From positions 248,001 through 312,000 of the forward strand of contig JAMPIV010021232.1 of the NCBI GenBank assembly GCA_024509875.1: 64,000 nt of DNA. Direction: 5' to 3'. The position numbers and the translations under genes were made by a program. This DNA comes from Oreohelix idahoensis (Eukaryota; Mollusca; Gastropoda; Stylommatophora; Oreohelicidae). The notes beneath the pieces are model-generated. The model made no database searches. It saw only the letters and a list, made by a program, of their open reading frames with translations, and was not told the origin of the DNA. Positions 9,971 to 20,389 of this stretch are shown here, one piece after another. Numbering within the stretch: position 1 is the first letter of the stretch; the number at the start of each line of letters is the position of its first letter.

Positions 9971-12340
9971 TCAGTGGCCATCACGCCTAGTGGCGTCTTG
10001 TAGGGCAACAACAAATTGATTCCACTTTGCACGGTCGGTGGTCATCCTTCGTACAGTGCCCCAACTCTGGTTCATTCTTTGCATCTCAGCCTCCACAGTC
10101 CTCCGCCAAGTTGTTTTTGGTCGGCCTCTCTTTCGCTTTCCTTCAGGGGTCCAAAGCATAGCTGTTCTTGTGATGGCATCGGTGTCTCTTCTGAGGACAT
10201 GACCAACCCAGCTCCAGCGTCTGCCAGCTATGATATTATGCATGTCCTCTTGCTTGCTACGAGTAAGCAGATCTTGGTTGGTGATGGTATTCGGCCAAAA
10301 GATTCGGTGAATTTTTCTTAGGCATGTTGTGTGAAAAGAGGACAATTTTGACATTTCCTTCTCTGTGACTCTCCAGCATTCCGCACCATAGAGAAGCACA
10401 GAAAGCACGCAACTCTGGTATAATCTTAATTTTGTGCTTGTGCTGTATTGGGAGGACTTCCAGATGTTATTTAGGCTAAAGAAGGCTGTTCTTGCCTTAT
10501 TCATTCTGATGTTGATGTCTTTGCCTGCCCCACCGTCTGGTGTTACTATGCTTCCTAGGTATGTGAAGGTATCTGTCTGTACCAGTTGCTGATTCCTTAC
10601 TGATATGGGCTCAGGGTTGCTCACATTGAGCGTCATGACCTCAGACTTCTTTAAATTGATGTTCAAGCCCACCTGCTGGCTAAATTTATTAAGTCTATCC
10701 GTTTTTTCCTGGATGTGTTGATGTGAATGTGCCAGCAGTGCAATGTCATCTGCATATTCCAGATCTTCCAATGTTGAAAATGTAGTCCATCTTATTCCTC
10801 TTGGACTGCCCTCTGTTGTCTGGCGCATCACCCAGTCTATGACTGTTAAAAATAGAGTGGTTGATAAGGGGCATCCCTGTTGTACTCCTGTCTTCACCTC
10901 GAAGGTTAGGTTGCTCTGCCCAACACTACACGTAAAGTTGGCATAGAGGCTTTTTATGATTGACACTATGCAGCTTGGAATTCCATAAGCCCTCAGTATT
11001 TTCAATAAACTGTCCCTATGTATGCTGTCAAAAGCCTTTTCAAAATCAACAAAATTTATGTAAAGCTGTCTTTGCCATTCTGAGCACTGCTCTATAATGT
11101 TCCTGAAAGTGAATATATGGTCTACACATCTTCTGTTCTTTCTAAATCCTGCTTGTTCTTTCCTCAGTTTGTAGTCTACTGCCTTTGAAATTCTCTGTAT
11201 AATTATCCTGCCTAGTATTTTGCTGGGAACTGAGAGAAGAGTGATTCCTCTCCAATTATTGCAGTCTGCAAGATCTCCCTTCTTGGGCAATTTAACAATT
11301 ATTCCTTTGTTCCACTCTGATGGTGTTGTCCCCGTTTTCCACACTTGTGCAAATAGTGGTTCTAATAGTTCTGCTGCTAGCTCAGGGTCTGTCTTAAATA
11401 GCTCTGCATTTAAGTTATCATGGCCCGGAGCTTTACCGTTCTTTAACCCTTTGATTGCTGTGATGATTTCTTCTTTTCGTGGAATGTCTGTATTTACATC
11501 TAGATCATTTTCAGCCTCAGGAACATTCAATTGTGTCTCTGGTATTTCCTTGTTCAGAGTTTCTCTGAAGTGCTCTGCCCATCTTGTTTCCTGTCCCTCT
11601 GCTGTCGTGATGAGATTTCCTTGCTTATCTCTTACTAATGTAATATTGTTTGCACCTTGTTTTCCGCTGATGAATTTAGTTATTTTGTATACTGTGCTTT
11701 GTTCATTTCTCAGTGCTGCCTCTTCTGCCTGTTTTGCAAGATCGTCTAGGAAATTCCTTTTGTTGGCTCGGGTTTGGCGTTTAACTTCCCTGTCCAGTTG
11801 ACTGTACTGTTCGCTATATAGTTGCTTTAACCTGGGGGACTTCGCTTCTGTTTTCTTTCTTTTCATTTCCTTTCTCATCTTTATGGTGTTTAGTGTTTCT
11901 GGTGTTATCCAGTCTTGCTTCTTCCTTTCCTGGAATCCTAAGCATGATTTGCTACTTTCCTTATATATTGTTGAAATGGTGTTAAAATTCTGGTCTATAT
12001 CATCAGTCAATGTCTTTTCCTGGCTTTTGGCAAATTGATATCGTTTCTTAATGTCGGCCGCAAAAGCTTTTCTGGTAAGGGGGTCCTTCAATTTGCTGAT
12101 GTCAAACCTTTTCTGTGTAGTTACAGTTGGTCCAGCCCTTCTTAGTTTCACTTTCAGTTTTGCAACTACTAAATGGTGATTGCTTCCCACATCTGCACCT
12201 CTTCTTACCTTCACATCTTGTAATGCATGTCTCCATCTACCGTTAACCATGATGTGGTCTATCTGGTTTCTGTCCCGACCATTTGGTGATTCCCATGTTA
12301 ACTTGTGAATTTCCTTATGTGGGAAAAAGTGTTCCTCCAA
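9971..12340 (-). CDS. LINE-1 endonuclease C-terminus, reverse transcriptase, C-terminal region
   Basis: A 789-codon open frame. It starts with the end of the endonuclease (FPHKEIHKLTWESPNGR, NQIDHIMVNGRW, SNHHLVVAKLKVK). A basic linker follows. The reverse transcriptase then shows GKAPGHDNLNAELFK, DCNNWRGITLLSVPSKIL, EQAGFRKNRRCVDHIF, FVDFEKAFDSIHRD, GVQQGCPLS and the catalytic YADD (codons at 10745-10756). After that come TYLGSIVTPDG, LYGAECWRVTEKE, SWVGHVLRRD and GKRKRGRPKTTWRRT. All RT boxes are intact over 2.4 kb, so the insertion is young. Apart from the single frameshift upstream, the copy looks potentially competent. Confidence 0.95.
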   Translation of the reverse strand: MEEHFFPHKEIHKLTWESPNGRDRNQIDHIMVNGRWRHALQDVKVRRGADVGSNHHLVVAKLKVKLRRAGPTVTTQKRFDISKLKDPLTRKAFAADIKKRYQFAKSQEKTLTDDIDQNFNTISTIYKESSKSCLGFQERKKQDWITPETLNTIKMRKEMKRKKTEAKSPRLKQLYSEQYSQLDREVKRQTRANKRNFLDDLAKQAEEAALRNEQSTVYKITKFISGKQGANNITLVRDKQGNLITTAEGQETRWAEHFRETLNKEIPETQLNVPEAENDLDVNTDIPRKEEIITAIKGLKNGKAPGHDNLNAELFKTDPELAAELLEPLFAQVWKTGTTPSEWNKGIIVKLPKKGDLADCNNWRGITLLSVPSKILGRIIIQRISKAVDYKLRKEQAGFRKNRRCVDHIFTFRNIIEQCSEWQRQLYINFVDFEKAFDSIHRDSLLKILRAYGIPSCIVSIIKSLYANFTCSVGQSNLTFEVKTGVQQGCPLSTTLFLTVIDWVMRQTTEGSPRGIRWTTFSTLEDLEYADDIALLAHSHQHIQEKTDRLNKFSQQVGLNINLKKSEVMTLNVSNPEPISVRNQQLVQTDTFTYLGSIVTPDGGAGKDINIRMNKARTAFFSLNNIWKSSQYSTSTKLRLYQSCVLSVLLYGAECWRVTEKEMSKLSSFHTTCLRKIHRIFWPNTITNQDLLTRSKQEDMHNIIAGRRWSWVGHVLRRDTDAITRTAMLWTPEGKRKRGRPKTTWRRTVEAEMQRMNQSWGTVRRMTTDRAKWNQFVVALQDATRRDGH

Positions 12341-13001
12341 TGACCAGGTTGTTAATGCTACAGAAACTTATTAGCTTATCCCCATTTTCGTTTGCTATTC
12401 CGCTGCCGCATTTCCCCATTGTTCTTTCATTATATGTATTGTGTGTACCAACTTTCGCATTGAGGTCTCCCATTACTATAACAAGATCATATCTAGGTGT
12501 GTCCTCCATTTCTTTCTGCAGTTGTTGATAGAATTCATCCTTGACCTCCTCATCGCTATCATTCGTTGGTGCGTAGCATTGTATTATTGTAGTGTTGGTG
12601 AATCTCCCTCTCAATCTCAATCGTATCAGTCTGTTGTTGATGGGTTTCCATTCCAGTAATGTCCTTTCTATCCCTTTCTGTAGAATAATGGCTACGCCTT
12701 CACTGTGCTGTCCATCCTCTCTTCCAGAGTAAAGTACTGTTTCTCCTGTTGCTGTTTTAACTTTTCCTGCCCCTGTCCATCTGCTCTCGCTTATCCCCAG
12801 GATGTGTAACCTATAGTTTCTCATTTCTGCCGTGACCTGTCTTAGTTTACCTGTCTCGTACATTGTCCTGACATTCCAAAATCCTATTCTTGTATCCTGT
12901 TTTGCGGTCAGGACATCCGTTTTCATGTCAGTGGCTTCCTTTCGGCTTTCACCACTGACAGTCATACGAGCCACAGACTCCGAATGTCCATCCCGCAGCA
13001 A
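12315..13001 (-). CDS. LINE-1 endonuclease domain (frameshifted from RT)
   Basis: A 228-codon frame on the minus strand with apurinic/apyrimidinic endonuclease motifs in order: IGFWNVRTMYETGKL, LGISESRWTGAGKV, IIQCYAPTNDSDEEV and VMGDLNAKVGTHNTYNE. The enzyme nicks target DNA to prime reverse transcription. The frame stops after GGTLFPT because of a T5 run. The second copy of the element (54735-54741) has T4 at this place, which keeps the frame open into the RT part. So the stop is a one-base insertion in a homopolymer, either a real mutation or a sequencing error. The NQIDHI and SNHHLVV motifs of the endonuclease lie in the next frame. Confidence 0.9.
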   Translation of the reverse strand: MLRDGHSESVARMTVSGESRKEATDMKTDVLTAKQDTRIGFWNVRTMYETGKLRQVTAEMRNYRLHILGISESRWTGAGKVKTATGETVLYSGREDGQHSEGVAIILQKGIERTLLEWKPINNRLIRLRLRGRFTNTTIIQCYAPTNDSDEEVKDEFYQQLQKEMEDTPRYDLVIVMGDLNAKVGTHNTYNERTMGKCGSGIANENGDKLISFCSINNLVIGGTLFPT

Positions 13002-13301
13002 AGTTTGTTCATTTGATGTTGTTTCCGTAACTTCATTATTTTTTTACATAGACAGGGGTGTCAGCCCTATGCTAAAACCCCCAACCTGGAGGACCAGGGT
13101 ACCAGCTTTTGTCTGACCCCTACCCACACAGACCAGTCCAGCTTGGTTGAACCTACCAGGAGTAAAACTCCCACTGGCATAGCTCTGGGGATTGTCAGGG
13201 TACGCAAGCTGTCATACCGCTACAAGGTATAGGTACCATTGATGGCAGTGTTAAATAAGTATTCAGACTTTATTTATTTGTGGTCCAAAATTTAAAATTA
13301 C

Positions 13302-13484
13302 TTACTTAGTCGTTCTCCTTCTACCGTGAGGTGTAGAGGTTTGGAAGAGAGAGCGCCAAACTATCCTATCGGCTGTCTTCCTCCTGGCCTGGTTCCACTC
13401 TAGTCCTCGGTCCTTCAAAGATTGTCTAATGTTGTCCTCCCAGCAGACTCTGGGTCGTCCTGGGGGTCTGGATCCTTGGCTCTT
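13302..13484 (-). mobile_element. LINE-3 short insertion with 12-bp TSD
   Basis: A 183-bp, strongly 5'-truncated LINE-3 end encoding SRPPGRPRVCWEDNIRQS on the minus strand. Perfect duplication ATTTAAAATTAC at 13290-13301 and 13485-13496. Confidence 0.9.
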
Positions 13485-13552
13485 ATTTAAAATTACACAT
13501 AGAATAATTATAAAATTTAAAATAGTCAGCTTTGCCGCATGTAGCTTCAAAA

Positions 13553-13760
13553 AAAGAATATGACTACTGCGTCTTCACGTATGTTGTAAGACACGACTAA
13601 TATGAGGTGGTGCATGATGGCTGGCAACTTCATCATGTAAAAAAAACTTGCTAAAGAAGCTGCTGCTGCAGAAGCACATGAATTCTAGGGTGCAGGCAGC
13701 CACTTGTGAGCGGGCCAGTTGCAGTTCTGGCTCTGTGAAGGGCGAGAAGGGGAAATGATG
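13553..13760 (+). mobile_element. SINE C copy
   Basis: The plus strand contains GGCTGGCAACTTCATCATG, CTGCTGCTGCAGAAGCACAT and GATGATGATGGGG at the end. Confidence 0.75.
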
Positions 13761-13863
13761 ATGGGGACGATAATAGTTCTCATTGTGCAGATAACAGAAG
13801 ACTAGGCTTGTTATGTTTGTAGGTTCATTTTGGCGTTATATTTACCCTTTTTCACTCTTTATA

Positions 13864-14025
13864 GAGGATGAATCTACCACTGCAGTTGGTCCTGTTGCAG
13901 GAAGCCAATGCCAAAGCATTTGTGTGCTCCTGGACCAGTAGTTTCTGTAGCTATTTATCCTGCGTGATACGGTTGCCAGTCTCACACACATTCTCTTATT
14001 TGGCTCTTATGACATTCTTGAGTGA
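13864..14025 (-). mobile_element. SINE C copy
   Basis: Inverse copy: CCACTGCAGTTGGTCCTGTT, GCAGGAAGCC, AAAGCATTTGTGTGCTCCTG. Confidence 0.7.
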
Positions 14026-14056
14026 GTAGTAGTTGTATTCTTTGTCTCCTCAAAGA

Positions 14057-14110
14057 CACCCCCCCTCCCCCTCCCCCCCCCCCCCCCCGCTTCCCCCCCC
14101 CCCCCCCCTC
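14057..14110 (+). repeat. Poly-C tract
   Basis: Almost pure C with a few T and one G. Length is likely unreliable in any sequencing technology. Confidence 0.95.
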
Positions 14111-14314
14111 CAGGATCTATTTGCTTTATGGTCACACTTTAGTTGTCATTTTAATAAACTTAAAAAGAAATTAAATTTTATTTTCTTTGTTGATATTTCT
14201 CAGTATCTCTCTTGTATATCTGGGCCAAGTCTGGTGGCATAGGCAATTATGTCTCTCCATAGCCATCTGTAATGGTGTGCTGCCTATAAATAAGTGAAAC
14301 TATTGGTGATTTTC

Positions 14315-14440
14315 TTTTCTGGCATCATGATCATCAGCTGCCCAAGGAGCATAGACCTCCAACAGTCTTATGCCAATTCTTCCTGTCCCATGCCATCAGG
14401 TCAAGGTCGTTCCATGTCTCCTTCCGTACCTTCTGTCAGT
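14315..14440 (-). repeat. LINE-4 3' fragment
   Basis: Inverse match to the LINE-4 3' end (CATCAGCTGCCCAAGGAGCA, then TCTTCCTGTCCCATGCCATC). Confidence 0.75.
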
Positions 14441-14554
14441 CCTCTTAATATCTGGTCTGTCCCTTTACCCTCATCTTTCCTGTTCTTTCCTATTCCAGAT
14501 TTCTTTGTCTAAGAAAATGTTTTAATAAATTTGTTGTTGTATTCAGCATGGTTA

Positions 14555-15030
14555 CATATCAAGTCCAACACAAATGTCAGAATCTTCAATTCAGATGTTA
14601 TGTCAGTCGTATGGTATTGCTCTGAAACATGGAGAACAAAAAAAAAAAAAAAACAACAACCAAAAAGCTACATGCTTTCACAAATGTGTGCTTGCATAGA
14701 TTAGACAGATTGAAGTGGTTTGACAAGATCACTAATGTAGAGCTGATGATAAGAACTTGACAAGCGCCAGCAGAAAAAAGATATGAGAAGAAGATGCTTG
14801 AGATGGATAGGATACACATTAAGGAAACCTGTTGATAGCATTACCAGACAGTCCTTGTCTTGTATTCCCCAGGGTAAGAGAGGAAGAGGGAGACCAAAGA
14901 GCACATTGAGAAGAGAACTGGAGTCAGACATGAAGGGGATAAACAAGACCTGGAAAGACCTTGAGCTGATGGCACAGGACAGAGAGACGTTTTATGAAGG
15001 CCTGTGCTTTTAGGGTGATGATGATGGGTT
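14555..15030 (+). pseudogene. LINE-4 fragment, C-terminal region
   Basis: This is a 5'-truncated LINE. It gives a diverged Y-G-C-E-T-W block near 14610, then from 14783 an open frame with RRRCLRWIGYTLRKPVDSI, GKRGRGRPKSTLRRELES and DLELMAQDRETFYEGL. These match the C-terminal region of RTE-like elements. It ends in GATGATGATGGG and stops about 90 bp before STAT exon b. Confidence 0.85.
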
Positions 15031-15116
15031 AGACATAGAAAAATTCTTCACCACCCTGAATTTGAGATGCAATGCCAAACCTTTGTTACAAATACCTTTT
15101 TATTCTTTGCTAATAG

Positions 15117-15258
15117 TGAACACCAAGCCAATGCCTTGCTGAATTCAAAGAGTGAGCTTAAAACAAAAGATTTTTCAAGTGGAGACATTCTCAACAACAC
15201 AGGGACAATGGAGTATCAGTCAAGCACCGGCCATCTTGGCATAACTTTTAGAAATATG
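15117..15258 (+). CDS. STAT: STAT exon b: DNA-binding domain
   Basis: The exon is 142 bp, with acceptor GCTAATAG and donor GTATTT. It is entered in phase 2 and left in phase 0. The translation starts SEHQANALLNSKSELKTKD and continues FSSGDILNNTGTMEYQSST, then GHLGITFRNM. The pattern of S-G-x-I-L-N-N followed by V/T-M-E-Y and F-R-N-M is the central DNA-binding-domain block of STAT5/6 proteins. The acceptor sits just downstream of a truncated LINE-4 copy (14555-15030). The reading frame stays open past the donor into the intron, so without the splice site this exon would look like part of a longer random frame. Confidence 0.93.
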
Positions 15259-15489
15259 GTATTTTTTCATGTTTTACGTTTACCTTGTATTCCCTTTAAG
15301 TGTTTGTTCCTAACTCTTTATGTCCTCTTCGCTTTTGCTTGCGGTTTGATAATATTCCAGGAGATGATTCCGACAACACATTAGCTACATTCAACAACCA
15401 CTCACACACACATACACAACTCTTCTTAATGGCCTCATAACATGAGTGGTTGTGTATTGTGTTACTATTCTTTGCCCCCCCTTTTGTTC

Positions 15490-15600
15490 CCAGTATAATC
15501 ATCATCAGCTGCCATCTTCACATCAAATGTCGGCCGTAATTGGTCTCAAACATCTTCTGCGTCTTGTCTTGATGATGCACTCTATTAGACTCTTTAGTAT
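15490..15600 (-). repeat. LINE-2 3' end, left part
   Basis: Inverse LINE-2 3' end starting at the ATCATCATC tail (ATCATCATCAGCTGCCATCT). It breaks off at GACTCTTTAG. The adjoining LINE-2 sequence resumes at 18236. Confidence 0.8.
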
Positions 15601-18235
15601 ATGACAATAAATGAGGAGGCTGCTGTAAAACTGGTAAGGAAACAAATATATAAATTAAAAAATACAGAGATAAGACACCAGTTTTTGAGGAAAGTCTGAG
15701 AAGATAGATTAAGATGAGAATTACAGTGACTGTGGAAGGATGAGACTTATAGCTTCAAGGGTGAGAACCTAGATTGTCTCTCCCTTGCCACTTGTGACTT
15801 ATTTACTAGCTACTGTCTCACCACCTCTGACTACCAGAAAGGCGATAAGGTTACACTAAATTATCCACAGACACCACTATACAGTCAAAGCATATAAGTA
15901 CAGTATAGTTAAAGATAAACTGATCCAGTATACATTTTATAGTTTATTAAACAATAAATTAATACCACAGCAAACAACAATAACGTGTGAGTTCGCATGA
16001 CCTGGGAAAAAGAACAAATCAAGTGAAAGACACAATATAAAAATTACCACGCTTTCTTTCACACCTGCACGAAAACAACTAAGGATAAAGAAATATACTT
16101 GACGGGGGTCTCTAAGTAAGAGCCACCACTCCTGACTACACTAATGTTACCAACTAAACACACTGTCCCGCTGAAGATGTATAAACTAAATGACTACACT
16201 GTCTCAAAAGCGCTCTAGCCGGTCCTGCACACCTAACTAATACACCATCCAGAAATGCTACACTAATGGGTTCTGCAGCGCTAACTCAGAGGCTGTCCTC
16301 TAAGTATTTCTATCTTACCCTACTGTTCCTCGTTAAACTCCTTTCTCTCTCCTCTGTTTCTGTTCAGTGCCTCTCTGACGCTATCGTCTTCGTCTGAGGC
16401 TCTGATGAGTTGCTTTTCATCACGCACCTCCTCCCGTTAGCATTTAGAAAGGCATGTTTTCCCTCTCTCCTTTCCCAAATACTGATGAAGGGGCCCTTGG
16501 TAATTAGATATAAATTTAATTGCCTAAGGCTGTAGATTTTATCACTGCTGATGACACTCAATTCTTCAAACCGACGAGTTAACCCGCATCGCGTTTAGGC
16601 CTACCGCATTATTGTGGCAGTATGTAAACAACACCAGGCAATGCAGCCTGTTTTGGTATTGGGCCTTTACGAGCTAAGAACTCCTATTTAGAGGCAAGTC
16701 CCCCATTGAGGCATAGGTTTCCTCACATCAAGAGAACTTCTAATTCCTCTCAGTGTTGCAGACGTAACTGGTGGACAGGTACAAGCACGTACCCAGTTTT
16801 CTTCAATTACACTGATGTCTCATGCCTCCTTCTCCTGAGAAGGCAAAGTCCGTAGTAGGCTTAGGGTTATCTACAACCTCCTCGCCATGAATCGCTGTAA
16901 AACAAAAATAACATCTATACAATAATTTAAAATTACCTAATACATAACACATTAACACCGAAGATTCATCTACACCCTGGTGTCCCCTAAATTAATCAAT
17001 CTCCCCTACACACAAGCTACACACAAGAAATAAAACAGATATTTCTGCCCGAGGGTCAGACTAAATTACAGCTCCCTCCTATCTCCCGCACAAATTACTC
17101 GCTGTCTGTTACGTTAAACGCAGACGCGGGCTGACCTGATTCTTTTATGTGTGTGTGTTCTCGTAGGCGTCACAACATCGCTTCACTGAAGCTAATATCC
17201 CCTGTACTGAATAATTTTCCAGCTCTATTCTTCTTAAATACTGCCCTGGGAAGGTTATCAGTTTAACAGAATTATTTAACACACTTATACATACACCATC
17301 AATGTTAATATTTTACTCCCTTCACCCCTTGTCTTCTGACTACATTACCAAATAGCACTACTTATTAACACACAAACCACCCCTGCATATATTCACTACA
17401 GATTATCATAATCAAATGTGGTTACTCGGACCTCATTATTACATTACACAGAGCTCCCGTCTAACTTAGCACCTAACCTCATACAGTTAATTATCTCAAA
17501 AACCGCTACACTAATCTTAGATACTGCTAGCTTATACAAATATAATTACAGACAAAACTTACACTACACTGACTCTAGTTTTGTATAAGTCAGCAATTGA
17601 TGACAACTCCTGACTAATAAAAATTAAATTTAATCTCAGAAGAAAGCTTACTCTAACGTGCTAAAATCCTATAGAAAAAAAACTTCCTACACAACTATTA
17701 ATTATGAACATACCCAACTTACAGAATTTCACCGAACCGGGCAGACTGCAATGGTGCGTATTCACAGCACAAAATTCTTGGACTAGTGAGCGATAACTAC
17801 TTTTGGCACGATAACTACTTTTGGCGCTCACTATACATATTGCTAATATAAATAATAACAAATATAATAATAAATTAAATCGAACCCACCCAATCATATC
17901 ATAATCTAACCTCTGGCTCATTGTTGACCGAGCAATCGCAAAATTATTTCTGCTCACTCGCCAAAATTATACGTAATATTCTGTAACGTTCCTGGCCTTC
18001 TATCTACCAGAATGAATCACTGATTCCATGTTACAAACTGGGATAGGGGAATTCTCCCATCCCCACAAATAAAAGAGTTGGTGAAGGTTGTCTGAGTAAT
18101 CCTACCACCATAAAGAATAACCCAGCATTAATAAATAACGAACTCAAATGTCTAAAATAAATAAAGAACCAAAATAATAAAATGGAACAAAAAAATGGGG
18201 CGAGTTGAAAATAAAAATAACAGTAACTCATCACA
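15601..18235. mobile_element. 2.6-kb unidentified insertion splitting LINE-2
   Basis: This segment interrupts a LINE-2 3' end whose two parts are at 15490-15600 and 18236-18385; about 35 bp of LINE-2 are missing at the break. It has no long open frame, is C- and A-rich on the + strand, and carries no recognised transposase or RT. Sequence near 18045 (ACTGGGATAGGGGAATTCTC) could be an element end. It could be a non-autonomous element, a large solo LTR or captured host DNA. Confidence 0.5.
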
Positions 18236-18385
18236 CCACTTATAGCGCTGTCTTCATCTTGCACATTTGCCTTCAGCTTTTTCTTCTGTTATGGTCTTCA
18301 GCAAGGTGTTATGCCTTTTTACATTGCCAAAATACTTCAGCTGTCTAATTGTGATCTCCTTCATCAATCTCTTTCTCAGTAACAT
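18236..18385 (-). repeat. LINE-2 3' end, right part
   Basis: Inverse LINE-2 continuing from 15600: CACTTATAGCGCTGTCTTC, then AAGGTGTTATGCCTTTTTAC. Confidence 0.8.
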
Positions 18386-18431
18386 ACGGGCAAATATCAT
18401 TTCCTCTGTAGCTATTAATTCAAGTCATTTA

Positions 18432-18740
18432 TTTAAGACAAATTGATGGAATTGATGACAAGAACCAGACAAGTGCCAGTGGAACAAGAGCTGAGAAAAA
18501 GACGCTGGCGATGGATAGGACACACACTGAAGAAACCTGTTGATAGCATTACAAGGCAGTCCTTGTTCTGGAATCCACAGGGAAAGAGAGGCAGAGGTAG
18601 ACCAAAAAACACATGGAGAAGAGAACTGGAAAAAGAGGTGAAAATGATGAGAAAAACATGGAAAGAACTTGAGCGGATGGCACAGGACAGGAAGACTTGG
18701 CATGTGTTTGTTGAAGGTCTATGCTCCTTGGGGAGCTAAA
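18432..18740 (+). pseudogene. LINE-4 3' fragment with open frame
   Basis: The frame 18443-18739 encodes ELRKRRWRWIGHTLKKPV, GKRGRGRPKNTWRRELEK and ELERMAQDRKTWHVFVEGL, ending GSLGS-like then stop. It is the least decayed LINE-4 C-terminus here, and lies 150 bp upstream of STAT exon c. Confidence 0.85.
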
Positions 18741-18893
18741 GGGTATTGATTGATTGATTTATTTATTTAAGAGTCAATTAAATGAGGTTCATTTATGTGC
18801 AGAAATTTTTTAAGAACAATCTTTTATCCTCAGGTCATTGTAGAGATATTTTTGTTGTAAAAATCTTATCTGCATGGCTTTTTCTCATTTCAG

Positions 18894-18935
18894 CAATTGA
18901 AAAAGATCAAGAGAGCAGACAAAAAAGGTTCAGAG
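18894..18935 (+). CDS. STAT: STAT exon c: 14-codon microexon
   Basis: The exon is only 42 bp, with acceptor CTCATTTCAG and donor GTTAGT, phase 0 on both sides. It encodes QLKKIKRADKKGSE. STAT5-type proteins have L-K-K/R-I-K-R-x-x-K/R-K/R-G-x-E at exactly this point, directly after the F-R-N-M of the preceding exon and before the V-T-E-E-K of the next. The basic stretch belongs to the DNA-binding domain. Being so short and free of an ATG, it is easily missed by gene finders. Confidence 0.92.
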
Positions 18936-19089
18936 GTTAGTTATGTGGCTTTAGCTTTGATGAGATTTCGTTTTTTCTGTTTGCTGCATACTTAAAATCT
19001 TGACAATTTATATATGACAACTTGCCCAACAAAATGTGAGGATCAGTATATATCTGTTTAAATTTTGTAGATGCATAAGTACTTGAAAC

Positions 19090-19420
19090 AAGAATGTTTT
19101 TTGTTGTTTTTTTTTAGGTTTTGATTGTTGTTGTTTCTTTTTAGGTTAAACAGTGGCAATTTTTTTTTTGTGTGGGTTAAACTGGAAATTTTTTTTGGGA
19201 GGGGGGTTAAACAGTGGCAATTTTTTTTTTGGTTAAACTGGAATTTTTGGGGGTTTTTTTTTTTTTGGTTAAACAGTGGCAATTTTTTTCTGTGTGGGTT
19301 AAACTGGCAATTTTTTTTTTTTGGGGGGGGGGGGGGGGTGTAAACAGTGGCAATTTTATTTTTTGGTTAAACTGGAAATTTTTTTTTTTTTGGTTAAACA
19401 GTGGCAATTTTTTTTTAAGA
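19090..19420 (+). repeat. Alternating A/B homopolymer-rich tandem repeat
   Basis: Two related units alternate: A = GGTTAAACAGTGGCAA plus T-run, and B = GGTTAAACTGGAAA plus T-run, sometimes followed by a G-run. The order is A-B-A-B-A-B-A-B-A. Open frames on both strands here are by-products of the homopolymers. Confidence 0.9.
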
Positions 19421-19845
19421 CCGACTGTGTTGTTCAGCTTGAGGTTTTATTAAAGTGCACACATTTTTGCCTACAATGAACATTAACATTATGCTTTGCC
19501 TTGATTACTCAAGTTAGGCTTCATAATTATCATACAATAGTTGAAGATAACCTAGAAAAATAGCGATAAAACTGTGTGCAATGTACAAGTGATATTCAAT
19601 TTATCACTGACTACCAAAGGAATGTTCTATACATCATGAGATTGAGGCTGATATATATTGAATTGAACGAGGCTAACAGAGAGAAAATAAAGATATAAGG
19701 TGAGCAGTACGAAGACCAGTGAGATATATTTAGATAAGAGGAATGGGCATCATGCAAATGGTCATGAAAGAACTAGGAATTTTAAACGGAAAGGAGATCA
19801 TCAGGGATAGAAAAGAATAGGAATGGATTGTGTTTCATTTTTTTT

Positions 19846-20389
19846 TGGAGGTATACAATCATTGATCTCTGTGTTACTCTTTTGATGTACACAATCATTG
19901 ATCTCTGTGTTACTCTTTTGATGTATACAATCATTGATCTCTGTGTTACTCTTTTGATGTACACAATCATTGATGTCTGTGTTACTCTTTTGATGTATAC
20001 AGTCATTGATCTCTGTGTTACTCTTTTGATGTACACAATCATTGATCTCTGTGTTACTCTTTTGATGTACACAATAAGTGATCTCTGTGTTACTCTTTTG
20101 ATGTACACAATCATTGATCTCTGTGTTACTCTTTTGATGTACATAATCATTGATCTCTGTGTTACTCTTTTGATGTACACAATCATTGATCTCTGTGTTA
20201 CTCTTTTGATGTACACAATAAGTGATCTCTGTGTTACTCTTTTGATGTACACAATCATTGATCTCTGTGTTACTCTTTTGATGTACATAATCATTGATCT
20301 CTGTGTTACTCTTTTGATGTACACAATCATTGATCTCTGTGTTACTCTTTTGATGTATACAATCATTGATCTCTGTGTTACTCTTTTGA
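19846..20389 (+). repeat. 36-bp satellite, about 15 copies
   Basis: The unit is ATGTACACAATCATTGATCT followed by CTGTGTTACTCTTTTG. Rare variants are TATACA for TACACA, ACATAATC, AATAAGTGATC and TTGATGTCTG. The 36-bp period is a multiple of three, so frames of over 200 codons stay open on both strands. These are not genes. Confidence 0.97.

Larger units (their letters stand above)
9927..13247 (-). mobile_element. LINE-1 type element, copy 1, near full length with TSD
   Basis: A 3.32-kb non-LTR retrotransposon on the minus strand. It is bounded by a perfect 13-bp target-site duplication GTGTTAAATAAGT (9914-9926 and 13248-13260). Sense order: 5' untranslated region (13247 to about 13002), apurinic endonuclease, reverse transcriptase, C-terminal region, then a (GAA)n tail at 9927-9942 rather than poly(A). 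The endonuclease type is the one often labelled craniofacial development protein 2-like, which points to an RTE-related clade, although no phylogeny could be made. The name LINE-1 here is local to this window and does not mean vertebrate L1. Confidence 0.95.

Noticed and set aside
11220..11801. 193-codon plus-strand frame
   Set aside because: Antisense shadow of the LINE-1 reverse transcriptase; a similar antisense frame appears in copy 2.
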